Assembly: GCA_019750135.1 (NCBI GenBank)
Contig: JAIEOV010000089.1
Location: forward strand, 1 to 64,000
Reading direction: 5' to 3'
DNA: 64,000 bases
Source of the DNA: Reyranella sp.
Lineage (GTDB): Bacteria > Pseudomonadota > Alphaproteobacteria > Reyranellales > Reyranellaceae
Shown: positions 8,248 through 16,687 of the stretch, one piece after another
Numbering within the stretch: the stretch's first letter is position 1
Layout: each line of letters starts with the position of its first letter
Program-made: the position numbers and the translations under genes
The notes under the pieces: generated by a model
The model's input: the letters and a program-made list of their open reading frames with translations, nothing else
The model's database searches: none
What the model was told of the DNA's origin: nothing

Positions 8248-8714
8248 GCCTTCCTCCGGAAACGGAAGTCGCAGCAGGTTCCACCCGCCATGATCGTCTG
8301 GCTGCGCTCGAGCTCGAGCCCGTCGTTGAAGCCTTCGACCATCGCATGGTCCCTGGCGCAATGGATCTGGACGCCGAGGTCATCGAGGCCGAGCTCCTTG
8401 TAGAACTCCGCGTAACGACAGCGCGTCACGTTGAAGGCGAGTCGATCGGCTGTCTGCTCGACGACCTCCAGCTCCATGCCGCCACCGCCCGCCCACAATT
8501 CCTCGGCGACGCGGCGCAGGCCTTCGATGTCGCCGCCGAACGTTGCCGCCCAGCGCGCACCGTCGCCGGCGGCAAGCGAGCGGATCGCGCCGGCAACAAG
8601 ATCGCGCGTCGGGCCGTCGCCGAACTTCTCGCGGCAGGCGGAGATGAAGGGAATGAGGACGCGGCCTTCGATCTTGCGCCGCTCCAAGTGAGTGATGGTG
8701 ATGTCGTCGGTCAT
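8244..8714 (-). CDS. Aminothiazoline-carboxylate-hydrolase-like protein, copy 1
   Basis: 156 residues of the same family as the following gene. Key blocks are FNVTRCRYAEFYKELGLDDL, QIHCARDHAMVEGF and RSQTIMAGGTCCDFRFR. Family members include the enzyme opening 2-aminothiazoline-4-carboxylate on the way to L-cysteine, and uncharacterised relatives with carbamoyl or thio substrates. The start at MTDDIT was chosen because an upstream in-frame extension lacks conserved sequence. It is the first gene of a two-gene leftward unit whose promoter faces the short LysR gene (123 bp apart), a normal regulator-target arrangement. Confidence 0.87.
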   Translation of the reverse strand: MTDDITITHLERRKIEGRVLIPFISACREKFGDGPTRDLVAGAIRSLAAGDGARWAATFGGDIEGLRRVAEELWAGGGGMELEVVEQTADRLAFNVTRCRYAEFYKELGLDDLGVQIHCARDHAMVEGFNDGLELERSQTIMAGGTCCDFRFRRKA

Positions 8715-8837
8715 GCGCCGGACCATCGCGCCGCTCGGGCTCGCGGACAAATCAGCTGATCTGCTGCTCGAGGCATAGAAATCCTGATGCTCGCGCCGCC
8801 GCTTCCGCTCCTAATCTGCGCGGTGGAGAGGACTGCC

Positions 8838-9446
8838 ATGACCTATCGACTCCCACCCCTCAACGGCCTGCGCGCCTTCGAAGCGGCGGCGCGGCATAGA
8901 AGCTTCCGCGGCGCCGCCGACGAGCTCTGCGTGACGCCGGGCGCCGTCAGCCAGCTCGTGAAGACGCTGGAGACCGCGCTCGACACCAGGCTCTTCGAGC
9001 GCTCGGCGCGTGCCATCGCGCTCACGGCCGAGGGCAAGAAATACCTGCCGGCGATCCGGCGCGCCTTCGAGGAGATTGCCGCGGCGACCGAGGCGACGGC
9101 GCCCGGCCTGCGCGGCCGCAAGCTGCGCCTGGGCATCGCGCCCGCGCTGGACCGCGCCGACTGCCCGGTCCTGCGCCGGCTCGTCTCGCGAAAGGAGACG
9201 CCCGACATCGTCGCCCTGCGTGTCGAGGACGATCCGGACCTGCTGGCCAAGGACGGCAGCCTCGACGCCCTGCTGCGGCTTTCCGACGAGGACTGCGGCG
9301 GCCTGCATATCGATCGTGTGGCCGTGATGGGCGCCGACCGCAGCCGGCTCCCGGCGGTGTTGGTCACCCGGCCGGGAATCGCCGGCTGCCATCAGCACAA
9401 GACCCTGGTGATGCTGCTTGCACACGCCGCCCGGGAGGCTCATTAG
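8838..9446 (+). CDS. Short LysR-family regulator (GcvA-like HTH)
   Basis: 202 residues, against about 300 for a complete LysR protein. The winged HTH is intact (LNGLRAFEAAARHRSFRGAADELCVTPGAVSQLVKTLE, in two overlapping reads, residues about 8-60, then TRLFERSARAIALTAEG). The remaining 110 residues cover only a shrunken effector domain (RKLRLGIAPALDRADCPVLRRL, then a short C-terminal end). It ends at TAG with no frame continuing the domain. It may be a real short regulator or a truncated one. It sits between the divergent ATC-hydrolase-like pair and a dioxygenase gene 7 bp downstream, and probably controls one or both. Confidence 0.75.
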   Translation: MTYRLPPLNGLRAFEAAARHRSFRGAADELCVTPGAVSQLVKTLETALDTRLFERSARAIALTAEGKKYLPAIRRAFEEIAAATEATAPGLRGRKLRLGIAPALDRADCPVLRRLVSRKETPDIVALRVEDDPDLLAKDGSLDALLRLSDEDCGGLHIDRVAVMGADRSRLPAVLVTRPGIAGCHQHKTLVMLLAHAAREAH

Positions 9447-9453
9447 TCCGGCC

Positions 9454-10533
9454 ATGACCAATCGCACCCCGCTCACCGGCCCCTCGGTCTGGACCGGCGA
9501 TGAGATCAAGAATTCCAAGCGCTGGATCCGTGACTTCCCGGCCTCGGGCACAGCTGCGCTCGATACTGCCCTCGCCGCCGTGAACAAGGCCGGCCTCGAA
9601 TGGTCGCAGATCACGCGCAAGGATTTCCCGCTGAGCGGGCTCGACGGACTGCTGGCCGACATCGCCGACGAGCTGGAAAACGGCGTCGGCATCATGAAGC
9701 TGCGCGGCTTCCCGGTCGATCGCTACGACGAGAACGACCTGCGGAAGATCTACTTCGGGCTGGGCACGCATCTCGGGACGCCGGTGTTCCAGAACCGCAG
9801 CGGCGAGCTGATGCGCGCCATCCGTGATGAAGGTGCACATGTCGGCCGCACGTATGGCCAGACCAAGGACCAGAAGGGCACCACCTTCCTCTCCTCCTAT
9901 GCCCGCACGCTGACCAACGGCGGGCTGCGCTTCCACACCGATCGCACCGACGTGGTCGGGCTGCTGTGCGTGCGCCAGGCGATGAAGGGCGGCGTGAGCA
10001 CGCTCGCCTCCACGCCCGCCATCCACAACGCGATCCTCGCCAAGCGTCCCGACCTGCTCGACGCGCTGTTCACCGACTACTGGCGCAGCCGCTTCGGCGA
10101 GGAAGGCACCGGCAAGGACGGCTCGAGTACGACGAAGGAAACAGCCTATCCGCTGCCGATCTTCGGCGTGCGCGACGGCAAGTTCACTTCGCACTATTCG
10201 CTCACCTTCATCGAGGCGGCCCAACTCGCGCCCGACGTGCCGAAGCTCACCGCGGCGCAGAAGGAAGCGATCGATGTCCTGATGGCGACCGCGCAGGAGC
10301 TCTGCTTCGAGATGACCCTGGAGCCGGGCGACCTGCAGCTGATCAACAGCCACGTCACCTATCACGGCCGCACGCCGTTCGAGGACGAGGCGTCGAGCGG
10401 CCATGACCGCCTGCTGCTGCGGATCTGGCTCACCATGGCCAACAACCGCCCGCTGCCGCAGGGCCATGAGATCCTGTGGCGCAGCATCGAGGCCGGCCAG
10501 CCGCGCGGCGGCATCCAGCAGATCGCGATCTGA
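9454..10533 (+). CDS. TauD/TfdA family dioxygenase, longer type
   Basis: 359 residues. The H-x-D pair is in LRFHTDRTDVVGLL, the distal His in INSHVTYHGRTPFED, and the 2-oxoglutarate Arg in HDRLLLRIWLT. The N-terminal 80 residues carry a WTGDEI and ITRKDFPLSG pattern seen in large TauD-like proteins. It should hydroxylate an organic acid using Fe(II), O2 and 2-oxoglutarate. The start MTNRTPL lies 7 bp after the short LysR stop, so the two are likely one transcript. It shares little sequence with the TauD gene at 5601-6434 beyond the motifs. Confidence 0.92.
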   Translation: MTNRTPLTGPSVWTGDEIKNSKRWIRDFPASGTAALDTALAAVNKAGLEWSQITRKDFPLSGLDGLLADIADELENGVGIMKLRGFPVDRYDENDLRKIYFGLGTHLGTPVFQNRSGELMRAIRDEGAHVGRTYGQTKDQKGTTFLSSYARTLTNGGLRFHTDRTDVVGLLCVRQAMKGGVSTLASTPAIHNAILAKRPDLLDALFTDYWRSRFGEEGTGKDGSSTTKETAYPLPIFGVRDGKFTSHYSLTFIEAAQLAPDVPKLTAAQKEAIDVLMATAQELCFEMTLEPGDLQLINSHVTYHGRTPFEDEASSGHDRLLLRIWLTMANNRPLPQGHEILWRSIEAGQPRGGIQQIAI

Positions 10534-10572
10534 GAGGGACGGCTCTCATGAGTGGACACATCGTTTCATGCT

Positions 10573-10606
10573 CCTCTCCCCCGCTAGGACCCTAGCGGGG
10601 GAGAGG
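10573..10606. terminator. Perfect palindrome between convergent genes, likely bidirectional terminator
   Basis: CCTCTCCCCCGCTAGG (10573-10588) and CCTAGCGGGGGAGAGG (10591-10606) are exact reverse complements with only AC between. The predicted stem is very stable. It lies between the dioxygenase stop (10533) and the livM stop (10633), where transcription from both sides must end. No clear T-tract follows in either direction, so it could also be a dispersed palindromic repeat used as a transcription block. Confidence 0.65.
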
Positions 10607-10632
10607 AATGTGAGAGTCCGCTCCTTAGGCCC

Positions 10633-11691
10633 TCAGCGTCTGTTGCGCAGGCTGCCGACGATCCCGGTCGGGAAGAAATAGACGCAGAGGATGAAGGCCA
10701 CCCCGAGCCACAACAGCCAGCGGTCGGGGTGGAACAGGCTGGCGACGAAAGGCAGGCCGGCCAGGGCTTGATTGGCAATGCCCAGCAGGTCCTGAAGGTA
10801 GTTCTGGGCGAACACCAGCAGCACGGCGCCCAGCACCGCGCCGTACATCGTCCCCATGCCGCCGATCACCACCATCAGCAGGATATCGACCATGATGTCG
10901 AAGCTGAGCGTGGTGTCGGGATTGGTCTGGCTCGACCACAGCGCCAGCAGCGCGCCGGCCAGTGCCGCGACGGCCGCGGCGATGCAGCTTGCGATGGTGC
11001 GGTAGACCACGGTGCGGTAGCCGATCGCCTCGGCGCGGAAGGGATTCTCGCGGATCGCCATCAGCACGCTGCCGAACGGCGAGTTGACGACGCGCAGCAG
11101 CACCAGCACCAGGACCAGCGACGCGGCGTAGACGAGGTAGTAGTCGAGCAGGCGGCCGTTCAGGCGCACGCCGAACAGCGTGCCGTCGCTGAGGGAGAAC
11201 GAAGGCCGCAGCACGGCGGGCAGGCGGTAGTTCAGCCCGTCCTCGCCGCCCGTCAGGTCCGGCAGCTGCGAGGCCAGGATGGCGAAGGCGCTGGCCACCG
11301 CGAGCGTGATCATGGCGAAGAAGATCGTGCGCACGCGCAGGCTGAACAGGCCGATCAGGGCGGCGAGCGCGACGGCGACGATCAGGCCGGCGACGATGCC
11401 AACCGCAACAGCCGTCCATTCCGCACCCATGCGTGTCAGCGCGATCGCCACGCCATAGGCGCCGATGCCGAAGAACATGGTGTGGGCAAAGGAAACGATG
11501 CCGGTGTAGCCCAGCAGCAGGTCGAAGCTCGCCGCCAGCACGATGAAGACGCAGATCTTGGCCGCGACGTTCAACGACTTCGCGCCGGGAAACAGGAATG
11601 GCGCCACTGCCAGGCCGACCACGATCAGCACCAGGGCGATGGCGAGCCAGCGGCTGCGCGGCAGGTCGTCGGAAAGGATCGCCCGCAACAT
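10633..11691 (-). CDS. livM: Branched-chain amino acid-type ABC permease LivM
   Basis: 352 residues with about ten membrane spans and the LivM core LLLGYTGIVSFAHTMFFGIGAYGVAIAL, plus GGMGTMYGAVLGA near the C-terminus. It forms the transmembrane channel with LivH in a HAAT-family importer. It is the last gene of a leftward operon ordered binding protein, ATPase G, ATPase F, permease H, permease M. The start MLRAILSDD lies 2 bp after the livH stop; an upstream in-frame ATG inside livH was not used. The imported substrate may be a branched-chain amino acid, amide or another small organic molecule. Confidence 0.9.
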   Translation of the reverse strand: MLRAILSDDLPRSRWLAIALVLIVVGLAVAPFLFPGAKSLNVAAKICVFIVLAASFDLLLGYTGIVSFAHTMFFGIGAYGVAIALTRMGAEWTAVAVGIVAGLIVAVALAALIGLFSLRVRTIFFAMITLAVASAFAILASQLPDLTGGEDGLNYRLPAVLRPSFSLSDGTLFGVRLNGRLLDYYLVYAASLVLVLVLLRVVNSPFGSVLMAIRENPFRAEAIGYRTVVYRTIASCIAAAVAALAGALLALWSSQTNPDTTLSFDIMVDILLMVVIGGMGTMYGAVLGAVLLVFAQNYLQDLLGIANQALAGLPFVASLFHPDRWLLWLGVAFILCVYFFPTGIVGSLRNRR

Positions 11692-11693
11692 GC

Positions 11694-12668
11694 TCACCTC
11701 TTGGCCACGGGGTAGAGGCCTTGCGGGCGCCACAGCAGGACCAGCGCCATCAACAGGATGTTGGAGCCCAGCGCCACCTTGGGCGCGATGAAGCCGATGT
11801 AGTTGGCGCTAAGCCCGACCAGCAGCGCACCGACGAAGCAACCGCCGACCGAGCCCAGACCGCCGATGATGATGACGATGAACACCAGGACGGCGACCTG
11901 CGCGCCGATCGCCGCGGTCACCGTCTCTTGATAGAGGCCCCACATGGCACCGCCCAGGCCGGCCAGCGCCGAGCCGGCGACGAAGACACCGACGAACAGG
12001 CGGCGGATGCGATAGCCCAGCGCCTCGACCATCTCGCCGTTCTCGACGCCGGCGCGGATCAGCAGGCCGATGCGCGTGCGGTTGAGCGTAACGGCGAGCG
12101 CGGCGAAGACGGCCAGCCCGACGATCACGGCCAGCACGCGATACTTCTCGATGGCGACATCGCCCAGGAGGAAGGCGCCGCGCAGCGCCGTCGGCCGCGC
12201 CAGCGTGATCTGGTCGGGGCCCCAGATCACCTTGAGGAGCTGCTCGGCCACGATCAGGCCGCCGGTCGTCACCAGGATCTGGCGCAGGTGCTGGCCGTAG
12301 ACCGGGCGAACGATCACGCGCTCGAAACCCCAGCCCAGCAGGCCGCTGACGGCCATGGCCGCCAGCACCGCGGGACCGACCGCGGCGAGATTGAGCCACA
12401 GCGAATCGACCGCCATCCAGGGCGACAGCGCCAGCATGACGCTGGCGGCCACGAAGGCGCCGACGGCGATGAAAGCGCCGTGCCCGAAATTCAGCACGTC
12501 CATCAGGCCGAAGGTGAGCGTGAGCCCCGACGCCATCACGAAGATCATCAGGCCCATGGCAAGGCCGGCGACGGTGAGCGTCACCCAGCTCGTCGGCGAG
12601 CCCACGAGCGGCAGCGCCACGGCCGCGACGGCCGGGATCAGGAGCAGCGGCAGCCAGTCCTTTTTCAC
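11694..12668 (-). CDS. livH: Branched-chain amino acid-type ABC permease LivH
   Basis: 324 residues with about eight membrane spans and typical LivH blocks: LTFGLMDVLNFGHGAFIAVGAF near residue 55 and GGLGSVGGCFVGALLVGL near the C-terminus. The start is GTG (VKKDWLPLLL), whose GTGA overlaps the livF stop by 4 bp; no in-frame ATG lies near. The long open frame upstream of this GTG runs through livF in another frame and is not coding. It works with LivM as the membrane pore. Confidence 0.9.
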   Translation of the reverse strand: MKKDWLPLLLIPAVAAVALPLVGSPTSWVTLTVAGLAMGLMIFVMASGLTLTFGLMDVLNFGHGAFIAVGAFVAASVMLALSPWMAVDSLWLNLAAVGPAVLAAMAVSGLLGWGFERVIVRPVYGQHLRQILVTTGGLIVAEQLLKVIWGPDQITLARPTALRGAFLLGDVAIEKYRVLAVIVGLAVFAALAVTLNRTRIGLLIRAGVENGEMVEALGYRIRRLFVGVFVAGSALAGLGGAMWGLYQETVTAAIGAQVAVLVFIVIIIGGLGSVGGCFVGALLVGLSANYIGFIAPKVALGSNILLMALVLLWRPQGLYPVAKR

Positions 12669-13390
12669 TGGTGTTCCCCCATGCCCATTCCCAGCAGGTG
12701 CTGTTGCAGGGCGTCGTCCGCAGCAAAGGCCGCCATCGAGCCGGTGTGCGCAACCTTTCCGTCGTCCATCACCGCCACGGTGTCGCCGAGCTGGCGGGCG
12801 AAGGCGAAGTTCTGCTCGACCACCAGCAGGCTCGCCTCGCCGTCCTTCAGCTCGCGGAAGGCGTCGATCATGTTCGTGATGATGGCGGGCGCCAGGCCCT
12901 TGGTCGGCTCGTCGATCAGCAGCAGCCGGCGCGGCTCGATGATGGCGCGCGCGACGGCCAGCATCTGCTTCTGGCCGCCCGACAGGTTGCCGGCCGGCAA
13001 GGTCCAGAAGCGCTTCAACGCCTCGAAGCGCGAGAAGATCCAGTCGAGCCGCTTCTGGTCGGGTGGCCCCGAGCGCGCTGCCAGGATCAGGTTCTCCTGC
13101 ACGGTGAGGTCGGCGAAGATCGCCATGCTCTCGGGCACGTAGGCGATGCCGAGCCGCGCGATGTCGGGCGTGGCGAGCCCGGCGATGTTGCGGCCGGCGA
13201 AGCGGATCTCGCCTGCCGCAGCACGCCACAGGCCCATGATGGTTCGCAAGGTCGTGGTCTTGCCGGCACCGTTGCGGCCCAGCAGCATGGTCAATCCGCC
13301 CTCGAGCACGTCGAACTCGACGCCATGCAGGATGTGATAGCGTCCGATGTCGGTCTTGACGGCGCGCAGGCTGAGCAGAGGTTCAGCCAT
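12665..13390 (-). CDS. livF: ABC importer ATPase LivF
   Basis: 241 residues. Walker A is GRNGAGKTTT, the signature is LSGGQKQMLAVARAI, Walker B is LLLIDEPTKGLAP, and the switch region follows as LLVVEQNF. It is the second ATPase of the HAAT-type importer and hydrolyses ATP as a heterodimer with LivG. The start MAEPLLSLRAV lies inside the end of livG (8-bp overlap) and the stop overlaps the livH GTG. Confidence 0.93.
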   Translation of the reverse strand: MAEPLLSLRAVKTDIGRYHILHGVEFDVLEGGLTMLLGRNGAGKTTTLRTIMGLWRAAAGEIRFAGRNIAGLATPDIARLGIAYVPESMAIFADLTVQENLILAARSGPPDQKRLDWIFSRFEALKRFWTLPAGNLSGGQKQMLAVARAIIEPRRLLLIDEPTKGLAPAIITNMIDAFRELKDGEASLLVVEQNFAFARQLGDTVAVMDDGKVAHTGSMAAFAADDALQQHLLGMGMGEHQ

Positions 13391-14144
13391 GCGCGTCTCC
13401 GGGTGCTGCCCCGCCCAAGTACGCCTCGCGCACGATATCGGAGTTGATGACCTCGGCGGGGTTGCCGTCGGCCACCAGCTTGCCCTGGTGCAGCACGACG
13501 ATGCGATCCGACAGCGAACGCACGACGTCCATCTTGTGCTCGACGAGCAGGATGGTCTTGTCACCGCGCGCCTTGATGGCGGCGATGATATCGAGCACCG
13601 TCGGCACCTCGTCGATGCTCATCCCGGCGGTCGGCTCGTCGAACATGAAGATGTCGGGCTCGAGCGCCAGCAGGATCGCGACCTCGAGCTTGCGCTGGTC
13701 GCCGTGCGGCAAGGTCGCGGCGATTGCCTCGGCACGCTCGGCCAGCGACACGGCGGCGAGATGGGTCATGGCGCGGTCGATCAGCTCGCGGTGGCCGAGC
13801 GCGCGCGAGAAGAGGTCCAGCCCTTTGCCGGACTTCACCTGCACCGCCAGGCGCACGTTCTCCAGCGCGCTGAGGTTCGGAAAGAGGTTGGTCAGCTGGA
13901 AGGCGCGGCCCAGGCCCAGCCGGCTGCGGCGTGGCGCGGCATAGCCGGTGATGTCCTCGCCGTTCAGCTTCACCTTGCCCGAGGTAGCGGGAAGCTGGCC
14001 CGAGATCAGGTTGAAGTAAGTCGTCTTGCCGGCGCCGTTGGGCCCGACGATCGACGTCAGCGTGCCGGGCTGAAAGGCGCAGCTCACGCCGTCGACGGCG
14101 GCATGCCCGCCGAAACGGATCGTCAGGTCTTCGGTGGCGAGCAT
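13383..14144 (-). CDS. livG: ABC importer ATPase LivG
   Basis: 253 residues. Walker A is GPNGAGKTT, the signature region reads LPHGDQRKLEVAILLA, as is usual for LivG (LSYGEQ-like), and Walker B is IFMFDEPTAGM. It ends with an AYLGG segment as in other LivG proteins. It partners with LivF. It begins 54 bp after the binding-protein stop, across a hairpin that probably lowers expression of the membrane part relative to the binding protein. Confidence 0.93.
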   Translation of the reverse strand: MLATEDLTIRFGGHAAVDGVSCAFQPGTLTSIVGPNGAGKTTYFNLISGQLPATSGKVKLNGEDITGYAAPRRSRLGLGRAFQLTNLFPNLSALENVRLAVQVKSGKGLDLFSRALGHRELIDRAMTHLAAVSLAERAEAIAATLPHGDQRKLEVAILLALEPDIFMFDEPTAGMSIDEVPTVLDIIAAIKARGDKTILLVEHKMDVVRSLSDRIVVLHQGKLVADGNPAEVINSDIVREAYLGGAAPGDAHG

Positions 14145-14155
14145 GGCGTCATGCT

Positions 14156-14193
14156 CTTCCGGACCGCACGCGTCCCCGCGCGCGGTCCGGAAG
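14156..14193 (-). terminator. Intercistronic hairpin between livK-like gene and livG
   Basis: CTTCCGGACCGC (14156-14167) pairs exactly with GCGGTCCGGAAG (14182-14193) over a 14-nt loop. It lies in the short gap between the binding-protein gene and livG, in the transcribed leftward direction. Without a T-tract it is more likely a partial terminator or mRNA-stabilising structure that keeps binding-protein mRNA in excess, as is common in importer operons. Confidence 0.6.
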
Positions 14194-14198
14194 ATAAC

Positions 14199-15392
14199 TC
14201 AACGCTTGTTCTTGATCGGCAGCTTCATCTCGTCGGCCGGGATCTCGCGCACCAGCTCGAGCAGATCCACGTTGTCCGGCGGGTCCTTCTTCATGCGCCA
14301 GTGATACATCGCCTGCAGCGCCTGGTGATCCTCCTTGCGGAAGGTCATCTTGCCCTTGGGCGTGTCGAAGGTCATGCCTTCCATGGCGGCGATCAGCTTC
14401 TCGGTGTCGGTGCCGCCCGCCTTCTTGATGCCCTCGACGATCGCCATGGCCGCGGCCATGCCGCCCGCCACGAAGAAGTCCGGCGGCGCCCCATTGTTCT
14501 TCTTCTTGTACTCGGCGACCAGCCAGTCGTTCACCGGGTTCTTGGGAAAGCCCCAGTAGTAGTAGATCGCACCCTCGAGGCCGGGGAACTGCTTCCAGCC
14601 GGCCATCACCGGCAGGATGTTGCCGCCCGGCGCTATCTCGATGCCGTATCGCTCGGGCTTGAGGTCCATCAGCTTCGGCAACGGATGGGCGCCCGCCCAC
14701 ACCACGACGACGATCTTGCGGCCCGGCTTGTCCTTCAGCGCATCGAAGATGCGCTGCGCCGAAGCCGTGAAGTCGGTGGTCTGCTGCGGGGCATACTCCT
14801 CGTGCACGATCTTGGCCTTGGAGCCGACGGCGGCCAGCGCCTGTTTCATCGAGGCGATGCCGTCGCGGCCAAAGGCATAGTCCTGCGCCAGGGTGGCGAT
14901 CGAGATGTTCTCGTCCTTGAGCGTTGCGGCCGCGGCCAGCGCGTCCTGGGTGGAGTTGCGCGCCGTGCGGAAGACATAGCGATTCCACTTGTCGCCGGTG
15001 ATCTGGTCGGCGACGGCCGGCTCGACGATCAGGACCTTCTTGTACTCCTCGGCCACCGGCAGCATGGCGAGCGCGGCAGCCGACGAAGACGTGCCCACGG
15101 CGATGTCGACCTTGTCGTCGCCATAGGCCTGCTCCAGGGCTGCCTTGGCGAGATCGGGCTTCAGCTGATCGTCCTTGAGGATGACCTGGACCTTGCGGCC
15201 ATTGATCTCCATCGTGCCCTTGGTCGCGTACTCCAGGCCGAGCATAAAGCCCGCCTCGGTCTGCCGTGCATAAGCCTCGAGCGGACCGGTCTTGCCGTAG
15301 ATCAGCGCGATCTTGATGGGTGGCTGCTGCTGGGCCGCGGCCGGCAGCGCGAGCGCCGCACCGGCGCCAACTAGAATCGAACGACGAAGCAT
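14199..15392 (-). CDS. HAAT-type periplasmic substrate-binding protein (LivK-like)
   Basis: 397 residues with a signal peptide (MLRRSILVGAGAALALPAAAQQ). The mature part follows the amide/branched-chain receptor fold: IKIALIYGKTGPLEAYARQ, then AVAVGTSSSAAALAMLPVAEE-like text and VVVWAGAHPLPKLMDL. It captures the substrate in the periplasm and delivers it to LivHM. First gene of the operon, so the promoter lies between 15393 and the upstream esterase stop at 15421 or further back. Relatives bind amino acids, amides or aromatic acids; the sequence alone does not decide. Confidence 0.9.
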   Translation of the reverse strand: MLRRSILVGAGAALALPAAAQQQPPIKIALIYGKTGPLEAYARQTEAGFMLGLEYATKGTMEINGRKVQVILKDDQLKPDLAKAALEQAYGDDKVDIAVGTSSSAAALAMLPVAEEYKKVLIVEPAVADQITGDKWNRYVFRTARNSTQDALAAAATLKDENISIATLAQDYAFGRDGIASMKQALAAVGSKAKIVHEEYAPQQTTDFTASAQRIFDALKDKPGRKIVVVVWAGAHPLPKLMDLKPERYGIEIAPGGNILPVMAGWKQFPGLEGAIYYYWGFPKNPVNDWLVAEYKKKNNGAPPDFFVAGGMAAAMAIVEGIKKAGGTDTEKLIAAMEGMTFDTPKGKMTFRKEDHQALQAMYHWRMKKDPPDNVDLLELVREIPADEMKLPIKNKR

Positions 15393-15420
15393 GAGGACAC
15401 CTCCCAAAATCGATGTCCTT

Positions 15421-16674
15421 CTAGTCGATGAGCGCCGCTTGCACCATGCCCCTGAATTGATTGCGCAGAAAGCGTGTGTCGCTCTCGTTCGCCTGCACCA
15501 TGTAGATCGCCAGCAGTTGCTCTTTGGGATCGATCCAGAACGTCGTGCCCGCGGCGCCCGACCAGCCATATTCGCCGACCGATCCCATCAATGCGGACTC
15601 GCCAAGCTTGGTGTGGACCTCGAAGCCCAATCCGAAGCCGAAGCCGTCGGGACGGCCCGGCCGGTTGCCGACATGGTCAGCGGTCATGAACTCCAGCGTC
15701 TTGCGGCCGATGATGCGCTTGCCCTGGAAGGTGCCGCCGTTGGCCAGCGCCAGGCTGAAGCGCAGATAGTCCTCCGTCGTTCCCAGCAGACCGCCGCCGC
15801 CCGATTCGTACTTCGCGCCGTCGTCCACCCTGAAGCGCGGCGTCATTGGCGGTCCGTTGGGCTTCTGCCCGGGCTGAGCCGCGCGGGCGAGCTTGCCGGC
15901 CGGCACCTGGAAGGCGGTATCGACCATGCCGAGCGGCTGGAACACGCGTTCGTTGAAGGCCTCCAGCAGCGTCTTGCCGGTGAGCACCTCGATCAGCCGG
16001 CCCTGCACGTCGACCGCCACGCTGTATTCCCAGCGGTCGCCCGGCGAGAACAGCAGCGGCACGCCGGCGAGGCGCTTCACCATCTCTTCGTTGGTCGCCG
16101 TGCGGTCGCCGATCTTGGCGTCGACGTAGGCCTTGTGGACCAGCGACGTTCCGCGCGCGCCGTAGGTCAGGCCTGCGGTGTGGCGCAGCAGGTCCTGCAC
16201 CGTCATCTGCCGCTCGGGGTCGCTCAGCCGCAGCGCCGGCCGGCCATCGACGGTGACCTCGGTGCCGACCTTCATCTTGCCGATCTCGGGCAGGTACTTC
16301 GCGACCGGGTCGCCGACCTGCAGCCGGCCCTCCTCGACCAGCTGCATCAGCACCAGGCTGGTGATCGGCTTGGTCATGGAATAGATGCGGAAGATCGAAT
16401 CGAACTTCATGGGATCGTCGGCGTCGGGCGCCCGCTTGCCCTGCACCGACACCCAGGCAACCTTGCCGCGTCGCGCCACCAGCATGACGGCGCCCGGCAT
16501 CAGCCCGTCGTCGATGTTCTTCCTGGTCGCCGCTTCAAGACGCTTGAGCTGCTCCGAGGACAGGCCGACATCCTCGGGCTTGTTTGCCATCTGCGCCGGC
16601 ATCTCGGCGCGGACCGCCGCTGGAACCAGCGCCAGCGACAACACGAGAACGCTTGCAAGACTGCGCATGCTCAT
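15421..16674 (-). CDS. Beta-lactamase-fold serine hydrolase (EstB-like), copy 2
   Basis: 417 residues with a signal peptide (about 1-23). The class C-like fold shows the S-x-x-K motif as YSMTKPI and a Tyr in WEYSVAVDV, where penicillin-binding enzymes have Y-x-N; the C-terminal FGLGFEVHTKLG and GAAGTTFWIDP blocks are typical of esterases of this group. It likely hydrolyses esters or related compounds in the periplasm rather than beta-lactams. It is a close paralogue of the gene directly upstream (start 13 bp after that stop). RBS GGGGAG lies before MSMRSL. Confidence 0.88.
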   Translation of the reverse strand: MSMRSLASVLVLSLALVPAAVRAEMPAQMANKPEDVGLSSEQLKRLEAATRKNIDDGLMPGAVMLVARRGKVAWVSVQGKRAPDADDPMKFDSIFRIYSMTKPITSLVLMQLVEEGRLQVGDPVAKYLPEIGKMKVGTEVTVDGRPALRLSDPERQMTVQDLLRHTAGLTYGARGTSLVHKAYVDAKIGDRTATNEEMVKRLAGVPLLFSPGDRWEYSVAVDVQGRLIEVLTGKTLLEAFNERVFQPLGMVDTAFQVPAGKLARAAQPGQKPNGPPMTPRFRVDDGAKYESGGGGLLGTTEDYLRFSLALANGGTFQGKRIIGRKTLEFMTADHVGNRPGRPDGFGFGLGFEVHTKLGESALMGSVGEYGWSGAAGTTFWIDPKEQLLAIYMVQANESDTRFLRNQFRGMVQAALID

Positions 16675-16687
16675 GGCGTTTCTCCCC

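Noticed and set aside
9444-9446. TAG at the end of the short LysR gene as a recoded (pyrrolysine-like) codon
   Set aside because: The frame after it is not similar to a LysR effector domain and the next gene's start follows 7 bp later.
11598-13142. Long rightward open frame of 514 codons over livH and livF
   Set aside because: It is antisense to well-conserved transporter genes, rich in Arg, Gln, Asp and His typical of GC-skewed shadow frames, and has no domain.
13347-15374. Rightward open frame of 675 codons over livG and the binding-protein gene
   Set aside because: Antisense shadow without motifs; the leftward genes have all family motifs.
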